Assembly (NCBI RefSeq): GCF_024500045.1
Contig: NZ_JTEO01000001.1
Location: 62,001 to 126,000 of the forward strand
DNA: 64,000 nt
Source of the DNA: Methanolobus chelungpuianus
Lineage (GTDB): Archaea; Halobacteriota; Methanosarcinia; Methanosarcinales; Methanosarcinaceae
Reading direction: 5' to 3'
Positions 1-10,125 of the stretch are shown in pieces. The first letter of the stretch is position 1; each line of letters starts with the position of its first letter. The notes under the pieces were generated by a model. The model saw nothing but the letters and a program-made list of their open reading frames with translations. It ran no database searches and was not told where the DNA came from. A program made the position numbers and the translations under genes.

Positions 1-779
1 ACATCGTTCACTGTATACTCCCCAAAGTGGAATATGCTTGCCGCCAGTGCAGCATCCGCTTTTCCGTCAACGAAACCTCTGTACATGTGTTCGGGATTAC
101 CCACACCGCCGGATGCGATGATGGGTATCTCCAGTTCTTCGGAAAGCTTCCTAGTGATGGGTATGTCAAAGCCGTCGTAGGTGCCGTCCCTGTCCATGCT
201 GGTGAGGAGTATTTCCCCGGAACCCAGCTCTTCAACCTTCTTCGCCCACTGCACGGCATCAAGGCCTGTTGGCTTGCGTCCGCCGTAGATGACGACCTCG
301 TACCAGGCTTTGGTGCCGTCCTCCAGCTCCAGTATGGTCTTGTCGGTATTGTCCTCGATGTTGGTGTTCCTCTTGCAGTCGATGGCTGTGACGATGCACT
401 GTGCTCCGAAGATTTCCGAGGCTTCCTTTATAAGCTGTGGATTCTTTACCGCTGCAGTGTTGATGGACACTTTGTCTGCACCCGCCCGGAGTATCTGCCT
501 GATGTCGTCGATGGAGTTTATCCCGCCACCTACGGTCAGGGGAATGAACACTTCGTTGGCGGTCCTCTCGATGACGTTTATCATGGTGGAGCGCCCTTCA
601 TGGGAGGCCGTGATGTCCAGGAAGACAAGCTCGTCAGCGCCCTGTTCGTTGTATCTCTTTGCAAGTTCCACAGGGTCGCCTGCTTTTCTGAGTCCTACAA
701 ACTCGATACCCTTGACGACCGTCCCACCGGCCTCGTCAAGCGTTACATCAAGACATGGTATGATCCTTTTAGTGAGCAT
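1..779 (-). CDS. hisF: Imidazole glycerol phosphate synthase subunit HisF (3' end outside window)
   Basis: HisF is the cyclase half of imidazole glycerol phosphate synthase in histidine biosynthesis: with ammonia from HisH it converts PRFAR to imidazole glycerol phosphate and AICAR in the cytosol. Reading the minus strand from the ATG at 779 gives [12 protein letters not shown], with the catalytic Asp11, then phosphate-binding TIM-barrel signatures ([21 protein letters not shown]) and the C-terminal [15 protein letters not shown] segment. About 259 codons are visible, so only roughly the last ten residues are missing past position 1. No other his gene is in view. A TATA-like AT-rich stretch lies near 867-880 on the minus strand. 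The identification is firm. Confidence 0.96.
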   Translation of the reverse strand, partial: MLTKRIIPCLDVTLDEAGGTVVKGIEFVGLRKAGDPVELAKRYNEQGADELVFLDITASHEGRSTMINVIERTANEVFIPLTVGGGINSIDDIRQILRAGADKVSINTAAVKNPQLIKEASEIFGAQCIVTAIDCKRNTNIEDNTDKTILELEDGTKAWYEVVIYGGRKPTGLDAVQWAKKVEELGSGEILLTSMDRDGTYDGFDIPITRKLSEELEIPIIASGGVGNPEHMYRGFVDGKADAALAASIFHFGEYTVND

Positions 780-989
780 TATGACCTATCCTTTCCAATG
801 ATGTGTGTTTTTGTCTGCCGGCGAGCCTGGCAGATGGCATATATGGATAAGAAGACATTGGTTCTTTATTTAATACTTGTTGTGTAAGTTGCAAGGCTTA
901 CGGCAAAATAGTCATAAATATATACCTGATCATTGTTATGTTTTTATTATGTCCCGCTACAATCCAAATATATGAAGGCCAGTGATAAA

Positions 990-1634
990 ATGGGTTTACC
1001 TTTTACAGAAGATCAGTTTCTGAACAATTTCGCTGATTATAATTCAGACATATTTCCAGCGCAGGTTTTCCTCTACTTGCTTGCAGGACTCTCAATATAT
1101 CTTGTATTTAATAAAAAAGCTTATTCTGACAGGCTGATTTCCTGTATACTGTTTTTCCTCTGGTCTTGGATGGGTATTGTTTACTATATCCTCTTCTTCT
1201 CCTCGATTAATAAACCGGCCTACATCTTCGGGTTCCTATTCATAGTACAGGCTGCGCTCTTCCTTAAATATGGAGTGCTTGACAGAAAACTTTCCTTCAG
1301 CTTCAGCAAGAACATATACGGACTCGCCGGGTTGGCAATGATCCTGTATGGCCTTATTATCTATCCGATCTTTGGATATTTCATTGGCCACGTATACCCG
1401 TATCAGCCGACTTTTGGTGCTCCCTGCCCCACAACCATATTCACTTTCGGGCTTCTGCTATGGATTCCTGCGAGAGTGCCAAAAAAGCTTCTTGCAATCC
1501 CTCTGTTGTGGTCGTTTGTGGGATTCTCGGCTGCATTTGCCTTTGGTATCCTGGAGGATATACTGCTGCTGGTGGCTGGACTGGTGGCTGTCATTTTAAT
1601 ATGGTACAGGGACAGCAAGGGCGACACTGTCTGA
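990..1634 (+). CDS. DUF6064 family integral membrane protein
   Basis: A polytopic membrane protein of about 214 residues with six or more hydrophobic segments. It starts LPFTEDQFLNNFADYN and carries GHVYPYQPTFGAPCPTTIFTFG near the middle, both of which I recall as hallmarks of the DUF6064 family; no function is established. Reading upstream in frame is open to a TTG at 933 and an ATG at 972, but the ATG at 990 places the family's LPFT motif right at the N-terminus. A TATA-like sequence (about 914-924) stands 65-75 bases before it. The gene stands alone, convergent with the DUF1614 gene. Exact start is uncertain. Confidence 0.8.
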   Translation: MGLPFTEDQFLNNFADYNSDIFPAQVFLYLLAGLSIYLVFNKKAYSDRLISCILFFLWSWMGIVYYILFFSSINKPAYIFGFLFIVQAALFLKYGVLDRKLSFSFSKNIYGLAGLAMILYGLIIYPIFGYFIGHVYPYQPTFGAPCPTTIFTFGLLLWIPARVPKKLLAIPLLWSFVGFSAAFAFGILEDILLLVAGLVAVILIWYRDSKGDTV

Positions 1635-1662
1635 TATAATTGCTTATCTATACGAGGATCCT

Positions 1663-2367
1663 TCACACCAGCAGCACCGCAATGACTCCTGCCAGGAAAA
1701 CTCCGTCGAATGTCCCCGCGCCGCCGATACTGGCAACCGGCGCTCCTATCTTGCTTATTGCCCTCAGGTTCAGCAGGTCGGCGCCTATGAGGGTTCCCAT
1801 GGTGCCGCTGACGTAAGCTGTAATGAAGATAAGGTCGTGGGCGGCTTGTGTCATGGAGATGACAAGGGTGGAGCCAAGCGCCGCCGTAAGGGGAGGTATC
1901 AATGCGGGTGAGACTATGCCGACTCCCCTGACGGGGCGTGCTACCATCTTTGTGATAACAGCAACGATGGCGGTTGCATAAAGAACGTATGGGAAGGCTT
2001 CGGGGAAAAGGCTCAGCAGGTATAACGATACAAGGGCGGGGATAACTGCTCCTCCTACATTGATGGCAAGTGTGGTCTTCCTCAAGAAAGTCTCCCTGAA
2101 GGGCACCCTGTAACTGATGCCAAACATCCTTGCATGGCGCTGCTCCTCAATGGATATCTCCGCTTCGACAGTCCGGAGAGGGATATTGATATTGCTTCCG
2201 ATAAGGGAGAAGAAAAGCAGGATGAAAGCATCCCTCCATGAGAAGCCTATCCTGGCAAAAGCAGTGCTGGCAAGCCCGAAGAACAGCACGGAGACGACAA
2301 CGGCAACGAACAGTGTCAGGACTATGGTAAAAGCGATTTTGAACGGGCTGTAAAAAAGTGGTTGCAT
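1663..2367 (-). CDS. DUF1614 family membrane protein
   Basis: A 234-residue hydrophobic protein with a first transmembrane helix at about residues 8-30 and several more through to the C-terminus (GVFLAGVIAVLLV). The segment around SLIGSNINIPL and the Gly-rich end (PVASIGGAGTFDGVFL) match what I recall of DUF1614, a family of unknown function in archaea and some bacteria. It lies 82 bases downstream of the bifunctional-nuclease-domain gene on the same strand and may share its transcript. No enzymatic motif is visible. Confidence 0.82.
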   Translation of the reverse strand: MQPLFYSPFKIAFTIVLTLFVAVVVSVLFFGLASTAFARIGFSWRDAFILLFFSLIGSNINIPLRTVEAEISIEEQRHARMFGISYRVPFRETFLRKTTLAINVGGAVIPALVSLYLLSLFPEAFPYVLYATAIVAVITKMVARPVRGVGIVSPALIPPLTAALGSTLVISMTQAAHDLIFITAYVSGTMGTLIGADLLNLRAISKIGAPVASIGGAGTFDGVFLAGVIAVLLV

Positions 2368-2449
2368 AGTATTAATATTTCTATAGTCTGATGGTATTTA
2401 TGCCTATCACAAATACTGCCTGTCCCCCTGGATATGTCGTGAGCAGGGC

Positions 2450-2914
2450 TCAGCCTATGCTGTTGGCGTTACCGGCCCCGGAGCCCAGGAAGCTGTCCTT
2501 GTTGATCGAATCGCTCATGAACAGCTCCTTGTTTATGTATATAGGTGCATTCTGCCTGAGGGCCATTGCAATACAGTCGCTCGGCCTGGCATCGAACTCC
2601 ATGTCTGCGCCGTCCCTGCTCAGCCTGAGCCTTGCATAGTAGATATTGTCTATCTTCTCGTCAATGAGCACGCTCTCGATCTTTGAGCCCAGCCTTTCCA
2701 GCATGGCTATCATCAGGTCATGGGTCATAGGCCTTGGCATTGTCTCATTCCTCAGCACCGAATTTATGGAAATGGCTTCGGAATTGCCTATATGTATCGG
2801 CATAAGGTAGCCTTCGTCATCCTCAAGCATGACAGCAGGGACGGAACTACCCAGAATACTTATCATGAATACTCCCTTGATGCTGACTTCCTTTAAGCTT
2901 CTATCAGGTTTCAT
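2450..2914 (-). CDS. Bifunctional nuclease (BFN/DUF151) domain protein
   Basis: A small soluble protein (about 154 residues from the ATG at 2914; a GTG at 2941 is also possible) made almost wholly of one BFN/DUF151 domain. Recognisable motifs are VPAVMLEDDEGYLMPIHIG, RPMTHDLMIAMLERLG and DARPSDCIAMALR, in family order. Some relatives have reported nuclease activity, but the archaeal members are largely uncharacterised, so a biochemical role here is inference. It precedes the DUF1614 gene on the same strand. No clear Shine-Dalgarno sequence distinguishes the two possible starts. Confidence 0.87.
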   Translation of the reverse strand: MKPDRSLKEVSIKGVFMISILGSSVPAVMLEDDEGYLMPIHIGNSEAISINSVLRNETMPRPMTHDLMIAMLERLGSKIESVLIDEKIDNIYYARLRLSRDGADMEFDARPSDCIAMALRQNAPIYINKELFMSDSINKDSFLGSGAGNANSIG

Positions 2915-2998
2915 ATAATTGGGTGATTTTGCTTTATTCACTATTCACAAAGCAGGTTGATAAGCAGCGATACTTAGCATTTTGTTCCAGTGTTTATT

Positions 2999-5900
2999 TT
3001 AAGGTTTCTTCCCGGATATCTCTATCTCTCCGAACCCCCCACCTCCAGGGGTCTCAATGACAAAAACATCTCCGGGACTTACCTCACATACGGCCTTTTC
3101 CCCCAGTTCAAGAAGTACTCCATCCTTTTTAACGATATAGTTACGTCCCGCTTTTCCATCCTCTCCACCCTGCAGTCCGGAAGGTGGTATCCTTCTGTGG
3201 CCTGAAAGGATGGCAGCCCTCATGGGTTCAAGAAAGCGCAATCTCCTGATGACACCACATCCGCCGGTGTATTTTCCTCTGCCGCCGCTTCCCTCCCTGA
3301 TGGAGAATCCCTCCAGGAGCACCGGGAAGCGCCATTCCAGCACTTCGGGGTCGGTGATCCTTGAGTTTGTCATGTGGGTGTGCACCGCATCCGTTCCGTT
3401 AAAACCGTTTCCTGCACCCGAGCCGCCGCAGATGGTCTCGTAGTACTGGAACTCTGCGTTCCCGAAGGTGAAATTGTTCATGGTGCCCTGGGAGCCTGCC
3501 ATCACTCCCAGCGCCAGGAGGAGAGCGTCCACTATGGCCTGGGATGTTTCCACATTCCCGGCAACCACTGCGGCAGGATATGAGGGGTTGAGCATGCATC
3601 CCTCAGGTATGGTGATCTCCAGCGGCCGGAGGCATCCCTCGTTGAGAGGTATGTCCTCCTGCACCAGTGTCCTGAACACGTAGAGCACGGCCGCCTTGCA
3701 TACTGCCACAGGTGCGTTAAGGTTTCCGGGATGTTGTGCTGAGGTGCCGGTAAAATCAACGTGTGCAGTTCTCCTTTCCCTGTCAATGCTGACCCTCACC
3801 CTTATCACGCTGCCGTCGTCAAAGGCCTGCACAGCTTCCCCATTCCTGAGACATGTGATAACCCTTCTCACCGCCTCCTCTGCGTTGTCCTGTACATGGC
3901 TCATATACGCTTCCACAGTTTCAAGGGAAAAGTGCTCTGCAAGCTTCTTCAGTTCAGCCGCACCCTTCTCGTTGGCAGCTACCTGTGCCCGCAGGTCGGC
4001 GATGTTCTGTGAAGGATTACGTGCGGGATATGGTCCGCAGAGGAGCCATTGTTTCACCTCTTCCTCAAGGAAGCGCTCCTGCTCGACTATCCGGCTTCCT
4101 TCTGTGATGGCACCTTCCTCTCCTATGTGCCTGCTTTCAGGCGGCATGGAAGCCGGGCTTATCCCTCCAATGTCGGCGTGATGTCCCCTTGAGGCCACAT
4201 AGAACGCTATCCTGTCTTCGATAAAAACGGGTGTTATCACGGTAATATCCGGAAGATGGGTACCTCCGCTGTAAGGGGAATTGACCATGAACACATCTCC
4301 TGGCCGCATATCTCCGAACCGCCCTATCACCGACCGGACGCTCTCGCCCATGGAACCCAGGTGGACAGGGATGTGAGGTGCGTTAGCCACAAGATTGCCT
4401 TTTTTATCAAAGACCGCACAGGAGAAGTCCAGTCTTTCCTTGATGTTCACTGAATAGGCGGTGTTCCGGAGGGTATATCCCATCTGCTCTGCAATGGACA
4501 TGAAACGATTGTTGAATATCTCCAGCATAACAGGGTCTGCTTCCGCACCTATCTCCTGCTTTTGCGGTGAATGCTGCACTTTTGTGAGTATCAGGCAGTT
4601 CTTCCGGGTAAGCTCTGTCTCCCAGCCAGGCTCGATGACAACTGTTGTGTTCTCTTCCGTTATAATGGCGGGCCCGCAAATCCCGGCTTTAGTTTTCAGG
4701 CTGCTTCGCCTGATGACAGGTGTTCTGTGGAACTGGCCGGAGGTATACATAAGAGTATAGTCTGTGGCTTCATCCTGAGAGCCTGTCGATGGGAGAATAT
4801 TGTTTTCCTGCATATCTTCCCCGGAGCCTATGATCTCCACTGATATTGCTTCCACAACAAGTTTCCTGTCCTGCATGATGAATCCGAAACGTTTCCTGTG
4901 CTCACGGTCAAAGGCGGCCCTGATGCTGTCCATGTCGGCAGGATCCATTAGCAGCGGAGTGTTCGTTCCGATATATCTCACATGAACTTTATGCTGTGCA
5001 GTGATCTTTTCCTCCGTTACTCCCTGATCCAGCATCTCTTCCCTTCCATCTGTCTCCATCCTGGAAAATTCCATGCTCAGCTGCGTGAGAAGTCCTTCAT
5101 CAAGCACACGTTCGACTGCATGCTCTTTCAGTATCCTCCTGTCTGCAAGCCCCATGCCGTATGCAGAAAGTACGCCTGCAAGGGGATGGATGAAGATCGT
5201 TCTCAGTCCCAGCGAGTCTGCCACCCGGCATGCATGCTGTGCTCCGGCTCCTCCGAAACAGCAGAGAGTGTAATTCTTGACATCGTAGCCCTGCTGGATG
5301 GATATCTTCTTGATGGCGTTTGCCATATTCTCCACAGCGACCGTGAGGAAGCCCTCTGCAACTCTCTCAGGCGAATAATCCTCGCCGGTGAATGAGCCGA
5401 TCTCCTCAGCGAGTTCCCTGAATTTGTGAGCGACGGTCTCCCTGTCAAGGGGCAGGTCCGCGCCCGGGCCGAACAGGCAGGGAAAATTCTCCGGCTGTAT
5501 CCTGCCGAGCATCAGGTTGCAGTCCGTGACAGTAAGCGGCCCTCCCTTGCGATAACAGGCAGGCCCTGGGTCCGAGCCCGCGGAGTCAGGGCCCACACGG
5601 AACCTGCCCGAATCGAAGTGAAGTATGGAGCCTCCCCCGGCCGCAACTGTATGTATATGAAGCATGGGGGAACGCAGATGAACTCCTGCCACTTCGGTCT
5701 CAAAACTTCTTTCATATTCACCGTTGTAGTGTGCGACATCCGTGGATGTACCTCCCATGTCAAAGGTGATGATGTCCCTGAACCCCGCCATTTCCGACGT
5801 CCGCACAGCCCCCACGATGCCTCCTGCAGGACCGGAAAGTATACAGTCTCTGCCCCTGAAATATCGGGCATCTGTGAGGCCGCCTCCTGACTGCATGAAG

Positions 5901-6667
5901 AGCAGGCGTGTCCTTCCGCCTGCCCCCTCAAGTGTTGCAGCGATCCTGTCGATGTACCTCTTCAAAACCGGGGACAGATAGGCGTCCACCACGGTGGTCT
6001 CTCCGCTGCTTACGAATTTAATTAAGGGGCTTACCTTATGGGATAGTGAGATGTGAGTAAACCCTATATCCTCGGCTATTCTCTTAAGCTGGAGTTCATG
6101 GTCAGGATAACGGTAGGCGTGCATCAGTACTATGGCAAGGGACCTGATACCTTCTGCGTATACCTTTTCAAGCTCTTTCCGGGCCTTTCGGGTATCCAGG
6201 GGTACCAGTTCTTCCCCTCCGGCGGTGTAGCGCTCCCTCACCTCCGTAACGCTTCTGTAAAGCAGTTCAGGCCGCCTGATCTCGAGTGCAAAGATGTCGG
6301 GGCGGTTCTGGTAAGCTATACGCAGGGCGTCCCTGAATCCCTCGGTGATGACCAGGGCCGTAGGCTCGCCCTTGCGCTCCAGAAGGGCATTGGTTCCCAC
6401 AGTGGTTCCCATTTTAACGGAAGAGATATTTTCACTTCCCAGAGGATCCTGGGGCCCCAGTCCGAGTATCCTGCGGATTCCCTCCACCGCTGCATCCTGG
6501 TAATGTCCGGGGTTCTCTGAGAGCAGTTTATGGGTAAGCAGTCTCCCTTCAGGAGACCTTGCGACAATGTCAGTGAAAGTTCCGCCACGGTCTATCCAGA
6601 ATTCCCAGGAGCCCCCTTTTATTGTTTCTCTCTCCGTGGATTTTAGTGGCATTTTTTCTGAAAGCAT
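2999..6667 (-). CDS. 5-oxoprolinase-like hydantoinase, HyuA-HyuB fused in one chain
   Basis: A chain of about 1,222 residues joining a HyuA-type half (about 1-690; opens with [14 protein letters not shown], then [22 protein letters not shown] and [11 protein letters not shown], the ATP-binding ASKHA-like signatures) to a HyuB-type half (about 710-1,222; opens with [16 protein letters not shown], ends with TPGGGGFG). This is the layout of eukaryotic-type ATP-dependent 5-oxoprolinase, which opens 5-oxoproline to glutamate. Many prokaryotes have two separate genes instead. Hydantoin substrates cannot be excluded. The ATG at 6667 is preferred over a TTG at 6700 and an ATG at 6652. The gene stands alone with no PxpABC genes nearby. 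Confidence 0.9.
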   Translation of the reverse strand: MLSEKMPLKSTERETIKGGSWEFWIDRGGTFTDIVARSPEGRLLTHKLLSENPGHYQDAAVEGIRRILGLGPQDPLGSENISSVKMGTTVGTNALLERKGEPTALVITEGFRDALRIAYQNRPDIFALEIRRPELLYRSVTEVRERYTAGGEELVPLDTRKARKELEKVYAEGIRSLAIVLMHAYRYPDHELQLKRIAEDIGFTHISLSHKVSPLIKFVSSGETTVVDAYLSPVLKRYIDRIAATLEGAGGRTRLLFMQSGGGLTDARYFRGRDCILSGPAGGIVGAVRTSEMAGFRDIITFDMGGTSTDVAHYNGEYERSFETEVAGVHLRSPMLHIHTVAAGGGSILHFDSGRFRVGPDSAGSDPGPACYRKGGPLTVTDCNLMLGRIQPENFPCLFGPGADLPLDRETVAHKFRELAEEIGSFTGEDYSPERVAEGFLTVAVENMANAIKKISIQQGYDVKNYTLCCFGGAGAQHACRVADSLGLRTIFIHPLAGVLSAYGMGLADRRILKEHAVERVLDEGLLTQLSMEFSRMETDGREEMLDQGVTEEKITAQHKVHVRYIGTNTPLLMDPADMDSIRAAFDREHRKRFGFIMQDRKLVVEAISVEIIGSGEDMQENNILPSTGSQDEATDYTLMYTSGQFHRTPVIRRSSLKTKAGICGPAIITEENTTVVIEPGWETELTRKNCLILTKVQHSPQKQEIGAEADPVMLEIFNNRFMSIAEQMGYTLRNTAYSVNIKERLDFSCAVFDKKGNLVANAPHIPVHLGSMGESVRSVIGRFGDMRPGDVFMVNSPYSGGTHLPDITVITPVFIEDRIAFYVASRGHHADIGGISPASMPPESRHIGEEGAITEGSRIVEQERFLEEEVKQWLLCGPYPARNPSQNIADLRAQVAANEKGAAELKKLAEHFSLETVEAYMSHVQDNAEEAVRRVITCLRNGEAVQAFDDGSVIRVRVSIDRERRTAHVDFTGTSAQHPGNLNAPVAVCKAAVLYVFRTLVQEDIPLNEGCLRPLEITIPEGCMLNPSYPAAVVAGNVETSQAIVDALLLALGVMAGSQGTMNNFTFGNAEFQYYETICGGSGAGNGFNGTDAVHTHMTNSRITDPEVLEWRFPVLLEGFSIREGSGGRGKYTGGCGVIRRLRFLEPMRAAILSGHRRIPPSGLQGGEDGKAGRNYIVKKDGVLLELGEKAVCEVSPGDVFVIETPGGGGFGEIEISGKKP

Positions 6668-6846
6668 ATTATCTCTGCCAGAATGAAGTGTCAATATCAA
6701 ATAGTAGGAAATTGTAGGATCCTCATTCTGCCGGATGTGAGGCAGCTCCGGGAGCTGTGGCGGGAACCTCCGGTATGAAAAGCTGCCTGAAGCATTCTGG
6801 ATTGTTCCAGGTACTTCTTCCCGTCCTCCTGTCCTCTTGAAGGGAT

Positions 6847-7506
6847 TTACCAGCTACGACCTTTCCCGCGCATACTCCATGCGGTTTTGCCGTCAGACCA
6901 TCCTTTACGTTTGATTTCGTCAGCAAAGATCCTCTTAACGTGTTTTGCCTCCACGGTTGCACCCTTGCCTGAAAGGAAAGTGCCATCCCTTTTCTTTATC
7001 TTGGTTATCTCAAAGTCCACATTGCCAACCCTGTCAGTGTGGCCTATTACAAACTCATATCCTCCGTGCACCCTCTTCTGCAGTGCTTCGGTATGCCTGC
7101 CCTGATGCACGGATATCTTAACGATAACCTCGTCAATGGCCCTGCCCCAGATGGTAGTGATATCTGCGGCGTTTGCGGAATCGACCCTCTTCTGGGCCGT
7201 GTCAATGGCTGTTACGATTATCGGGTATACCTCATCGTTCTCCTCGTCATCGACTATTATCTCATCGTCCACTGCCACTGTGTCCTCTGTTGTCATCCTG
7301 TTAATGCAACTGATGGAATCCTGGCCCTTGCTGATTATTACCTTTATGACTACATCCTTCGGTCTCTCGATGGTTGCGGGGTGCACTGTACCGCACTCCT
7401 GGCAGCGCACTATGATATTCTGCCCGGTCTTCAGTACGTCATGCGGCACCTCTTCCTTGGGTGAGCACGAAGGGCATACGACTTCTACTTCAACTTCTTC
7501 GCTCAT
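6847..7506 (-). CDS. HVO_0476-type zinc finger protein
   Basis: A 219-residue acidic-then-basic protein. Near the N-terminus it has CPSC followed about 25 residues later by CQEC, a zinc-ribbon arrangement, then a middle section rich in Val/Ile/Asp and a basic C-terminus ([19 protein letters not shown]). This matches my memory of the archaeal HVO_0476 family, conserved in euryarchaea and of unknown function; nucleic acid binding is a guess. The reading frame is open upstream to 7626, but the ATG at 7506 gives the family N-terminus [14 protein letters not shown]. It diverges from the lipoprotein gene across 260 bases. Confidence 0.82.
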   Translation of the reverse strand: MSEEVEVEVVCPSCSPKEEVPHDVLKTGQNIIVRCQECGTVHPATIERPKDVVIKVIISKGQDSISCINRMTTEDTVAVDDEIIVDDEENDEVYPIIVTAIDTAQKRVDSANAADITTIWGRAIDEVIVKISVHQGRHTEALQKRVHGGYEFVIGHTDRVGNVDFEITKIKKRDGTFLSGKGATVEAKHVKRIFADEIKRKGWSDGKTAWSMRGKGRSW

Positions 7507-7766
7507 GATCTCGGTTGTATCATTGTCCGGGGAATGTAAATAATTAACTGAGTGGAGTAACAGGGTGAAGATAATTTTCCGGCTCCTGTACTGTCGTTCC
7601 GGAAGTTTCCAAAGGCGTTCTGCCAATCATGCAGATGATTCCTGGATAGGGCGCCCTGGCTCTTCACAGGTGTCTTATCAGAATACCAGAAATGTTATTA
7701 TGGCCCACAACAAAAAACTGGTTTGATAACTTCTACCCTATCCGGTAGAGTGAGGGAGGTTAGGAT

Positions 7767-8585
7767 ATGGAGCGAAAGCCAGTAATGAGCACAGCACTGG
7801 TTTTTCTGGGAGTGCTTATTGTCCTTGCGTCAGGATGCACGGGCAATTCAGATTCAGAAGAAGCACCTTTTCAGGAAACGACGAATGGAGGAGTGACCAA
7901 CGAGACCGGTAATGCCAGTGAGGGGGGAATGGCGAATGATGGAGGTTCTACAGGTGAGTACCATCCTGCAATAGATCCTGCAAATTTTGTTGAGAGGATA
8001 GACAACCCGTATTTTCCACTGACGCCGGGTACGACCTTTATTTATGAAGGCGAGGATGAAGGGGCAACTATAGATGTCGAAATATATGTCACCAATGAAA
8101 CAAGAGATGTAATGGGTGTCGCCACTACCATCGTCAGGGAAACGGAATGGGAGGACGGTGAGCTGGTGGAAGATACATATGACTGGTTTGCCCAGGACAC
8201 CGACGGGAACGTATGGTATTTCGGTGAGGATTCGAAAGAGTATGAGGGCGGTGAAGTCGTGAGTACTGCAGGTTCGTGGGAGGCCGGTGTGGACGGCGCG
8301 AAACCCGGGATCATCATGCAGGCAGACCCGCGGACAGGTGATGTGTACAGGCAGGAATATTATGAGGGTGAAGCCGAGGACATGGCCGAAGTGATCAGTC
8401 TGAGTGGGAACGCCACAGTGTCTTATGGTTCATTTGAGAACTGCCTGGTTACCAGGGAATGGACGCCGCTTGAACCCGGGATAGAGGAGAATAAATATTA
8501 TGCCATGGATGTTGGCCTGATCATGGAAGAAACTGTGGAGGGTGGATCAGGAAGTCTGGAACTTGTAAATATAACCACTGAATGA
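7767..8585 (+). CDS. Secreted lipoprotein of unknown function
   Basis: A 272-residue exported lipoprotein. The N-terminus has Arg/Lys, a hydrophobic core and the lipobox LASGC (Cys24), followed by an acidic, Gly/Asn/Thr-rich linker to about residue 70. The rest is one compact beta-rich domain beginning DPANFVERIDNPYFPLTPGTTF, with many short acidic turns and no cysteines except in the late ENCLVT segment. I have seen this NPYFPLTPGT-type domain in uncharacterised archaeal and actinobacterial proteins but know no function. GGAGGTT lies just before the ATG. A hairpin follows the stop codon immediately. Confidence 0.8.
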   Translation: MERKPVMSTALVFLGVLIVLASGCTGNSDSEEAPFQETTNGGVTNETGNASEGGMANDGGSTGEYHPAIDPANFVERIDNPYFPLTPGTTFIYEGEDEGATIDVEIYVTNETRDVMGVATTIVRETEWEDGELVEDTYDWFAQDTDGNVWYFGEDSKEYEGGEVVSTAGSWEAGVDGAKPGIIMQADPRTGDVYRQEYYEGEAEDMAEVISLSGNATVSYGSFENCLVTREWTPLEPGIEENKYYAMDVGLIMEETVEGGSGSLELVNITTE

Positions 8586-8604
8586 AGGACAGCTCTGTTC
8601 CTTC
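8584..8604 (+). terminator. Hairpin at the end of the lipoprotein gene
   Basis: GAAGGACAG and CTGTTCCTTC pair across a two-base loop with one bulged T, starting inside the stop codon region, and are followed by AATTATATTTTG. The position and T-rich tail suggest a terminator or an mRNA-end stabiliser; archaeal termination depends mostly on T-tracts, so this is moderate support only. Confidence 0.45.
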
Positions 8605-8713
8605 AATTATATTTTGAGGGCCGTTCTTGAAGAACACGCTTACTTGCCATATGTATGCAGCCTGGCTTTTTTACTGCATAGGCACAAAAATGAGCGAGGT
8701 GAGTAGTTGCAGC

Positions 8714-9589
8714 CTAATGCTGCCTCTCACTTGCGGCATGGGCCGCGATGAATTCCCTCAGCAGCTTCGTGCCAAGCAGTGCGCTCTGGCCGTTGTCGTA
8801 CTCCGGGGCTATTTCTACGATATCGAAACCCACGCACATGGGTGCGAGCCTGTGGATCACCTCACGGACCTCTATATCGCTGAGGCCGAAAGGCTCGGGA
8901 GTACCTAGGCCGGGTGCATATGCCGGGTCGAGAGCATCCATGTCCAGGGAGAGATATATCTTCGAGCAGCCAAGATAATCAATGATCTCCTCAAGGACCT
9001 TCCTGATACCTTTCTTGCGGACATCGTCAGGAGTATAGTACCTGATGTTGTTCTCCCTTGCGAACACCCATTCTTCCTTTGGCCCGCTGCGCACGCCGAT
9101 GGTCACATACCTGTCAGTGACCTCGTTGAGGACATGCTTTGAGACACAGGCATGGTTATACTTGACCCCTCCATACTCCTCGCGCAGGTCGAAATGCGCA
9201 TCCAGTACCACAAAGCCGATCTTCTCATCCGAGTACCTGGCACAGGCTTTTACGCAGGGCAGGGTGAGCGAGTGCTCTCCTCCCAGCATGATAGGGATTT
9301 TTCCGTCTGCTACAATGGGTTCGACTGCAAGGGTCAGTTCCTCAAGTGTCTGGTCCACCGTGGAATAGTGCTCGAGGTTGCCTGCATCATGTATCATCAG
9401 GTCCTCGTAATCTACGTCAAAATAGGCATTATAAGTTTCAAAATTTGCAGATGCCTTCCTCATGGCATCCGGCGCCCACCGGCTTCCTGACCTGTATGAT
9501 GATGTCCCGTCGAAAGGCACACCGAATATCACATATCTGGCAGATGCGTAATCCGACAGGGCATCCATCATTTCAGGCTTATGGAACAT
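8714..9589 (-). CDS. speB: Agmatinase (arginase/ureohydrolase family)
   Basis: Cytosolic manganese enzyme, 291 residues, that by family splits agmatine into putrescine and urea. The metal-binding signatures are all present: GGEHS (His106), DAHFD (Asp130, His132, Asp134) and SLDMDALDP near residue 212. Substrate choice within the family cannot be read with certainty; agmatine is inferred from the overall similarity to archaeal SpeB and from its position 21 bases behind the aIF5A gene on the same strand. Deoxyhypusine synthesis on aIF5A needs a polyamine, so the pair makes metabolic sense. Confidence 0.9.
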   Translation of the reverse strand: MFHKPEMMDALSDYASARYVIFGVPFDGTSSYRSGSRWAPDAMRKASANFETYNAYFDVDYEDLMIHDAGNLEHYSTVDQTLEELTLAVEPIVADGKIPIMLGGEHSLTLPCVKACARYSDEKIGFVVLDAHFDLREEYGGVKYNHACVSKHVLNEVTDRYVTIGVRSGPKEEWVFARENNIRYYTPDDVRKKGIRKVLEEIIDYLGCSKIYLSLDMDALDPAYAPGLGTPEPFGLSDIEVREVIHRLAPMCVGFDIVEIAPEYDNGQSALLGTKLLREFIAAHAASERQH

Positions 9590-9610
9590 ACGTGACTAGT
9601 TTAAGTGAGA

Positions 9611-9994
9611 TTATCTAAGGTCGATCCTCATCTTGCCCATGGCTGTGATGTAGGTGATCTCTTCTCCTTCCTTTATCCTGTCCCTGTACTCCTCGGGAAC
9701 CGGCAGTTCGAAGGTTGAGAAGTCTCCCATGTCCATGAGCTGGACGATGTCCCCGCCAAAGGAGAGCACCTGTGCTGTCTTCCTCTCGACTATGGGAACG
9801 TACGCCTTGTCAGAAACAGGGCCCACAATTGACCTTTTCTGGTTGTCGAAGAGTCCTATGACATCTATCCTTGCTTTTGCAGAACCGTGCTTTCCGGGCT
9901 TGGACTTGGATATGCTCTTGATAACACATGGCTCGTCATCGACAATTACGTATTTACCTTCTTTGAGTTCCTTGACTTCAACTTGTACTTTCAT
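9611..9994 (-). CDS. eif5a: Translation factor aIF5A
   Basis: A 127-residue factor that helps the ribosome through difficult peptide bonds such as polyproline. The N-terminal SH3-like domain carries the hypusination loop SKSKPGKHGSAKA with the modifiable lysine at residue 35; the C-terminal OB domain ends YITAMGKMRIDLR. The start is supported by GGAGGATC ending a few bases before the ATG, and two TATA-like sequences lie near 10,055-10,075 on the minus strand. Agmatinase follows 21 bases downstream, most likely on the same transcript. The full length and every motif agree with the archaeal family. Confidence 0.97.
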   Translation of the reverse strand: MKVQVEVKELKEGKYVIVDDEPCVIKSISKSKPGKHGSAKARIDVIGLFDNQKRSIVGPVSDKAYVPIVERKTAQVLSFGGDIVQLMDMGDFSTFELPVPEEYRDRIKEGEEITYITAMGKMRIDLR

Positions 9995-10125
9995 TTATGA
10001 TCCTCCATTGGAAAGTTAAACTATGATCGTAATTCGTGGGGTATAATTCCCTGTTCTATATATCAATTTAACCTATATATCCCACAAGAACCGGAAATAC
10101 TTTATAGCAGGCATAACTAACGCAT

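Noticed and set aside
27-887. A 286-codon open frame on the + strand
   Set aside because: Antisense to hisF, whose translation matches the family along its whole visible length.
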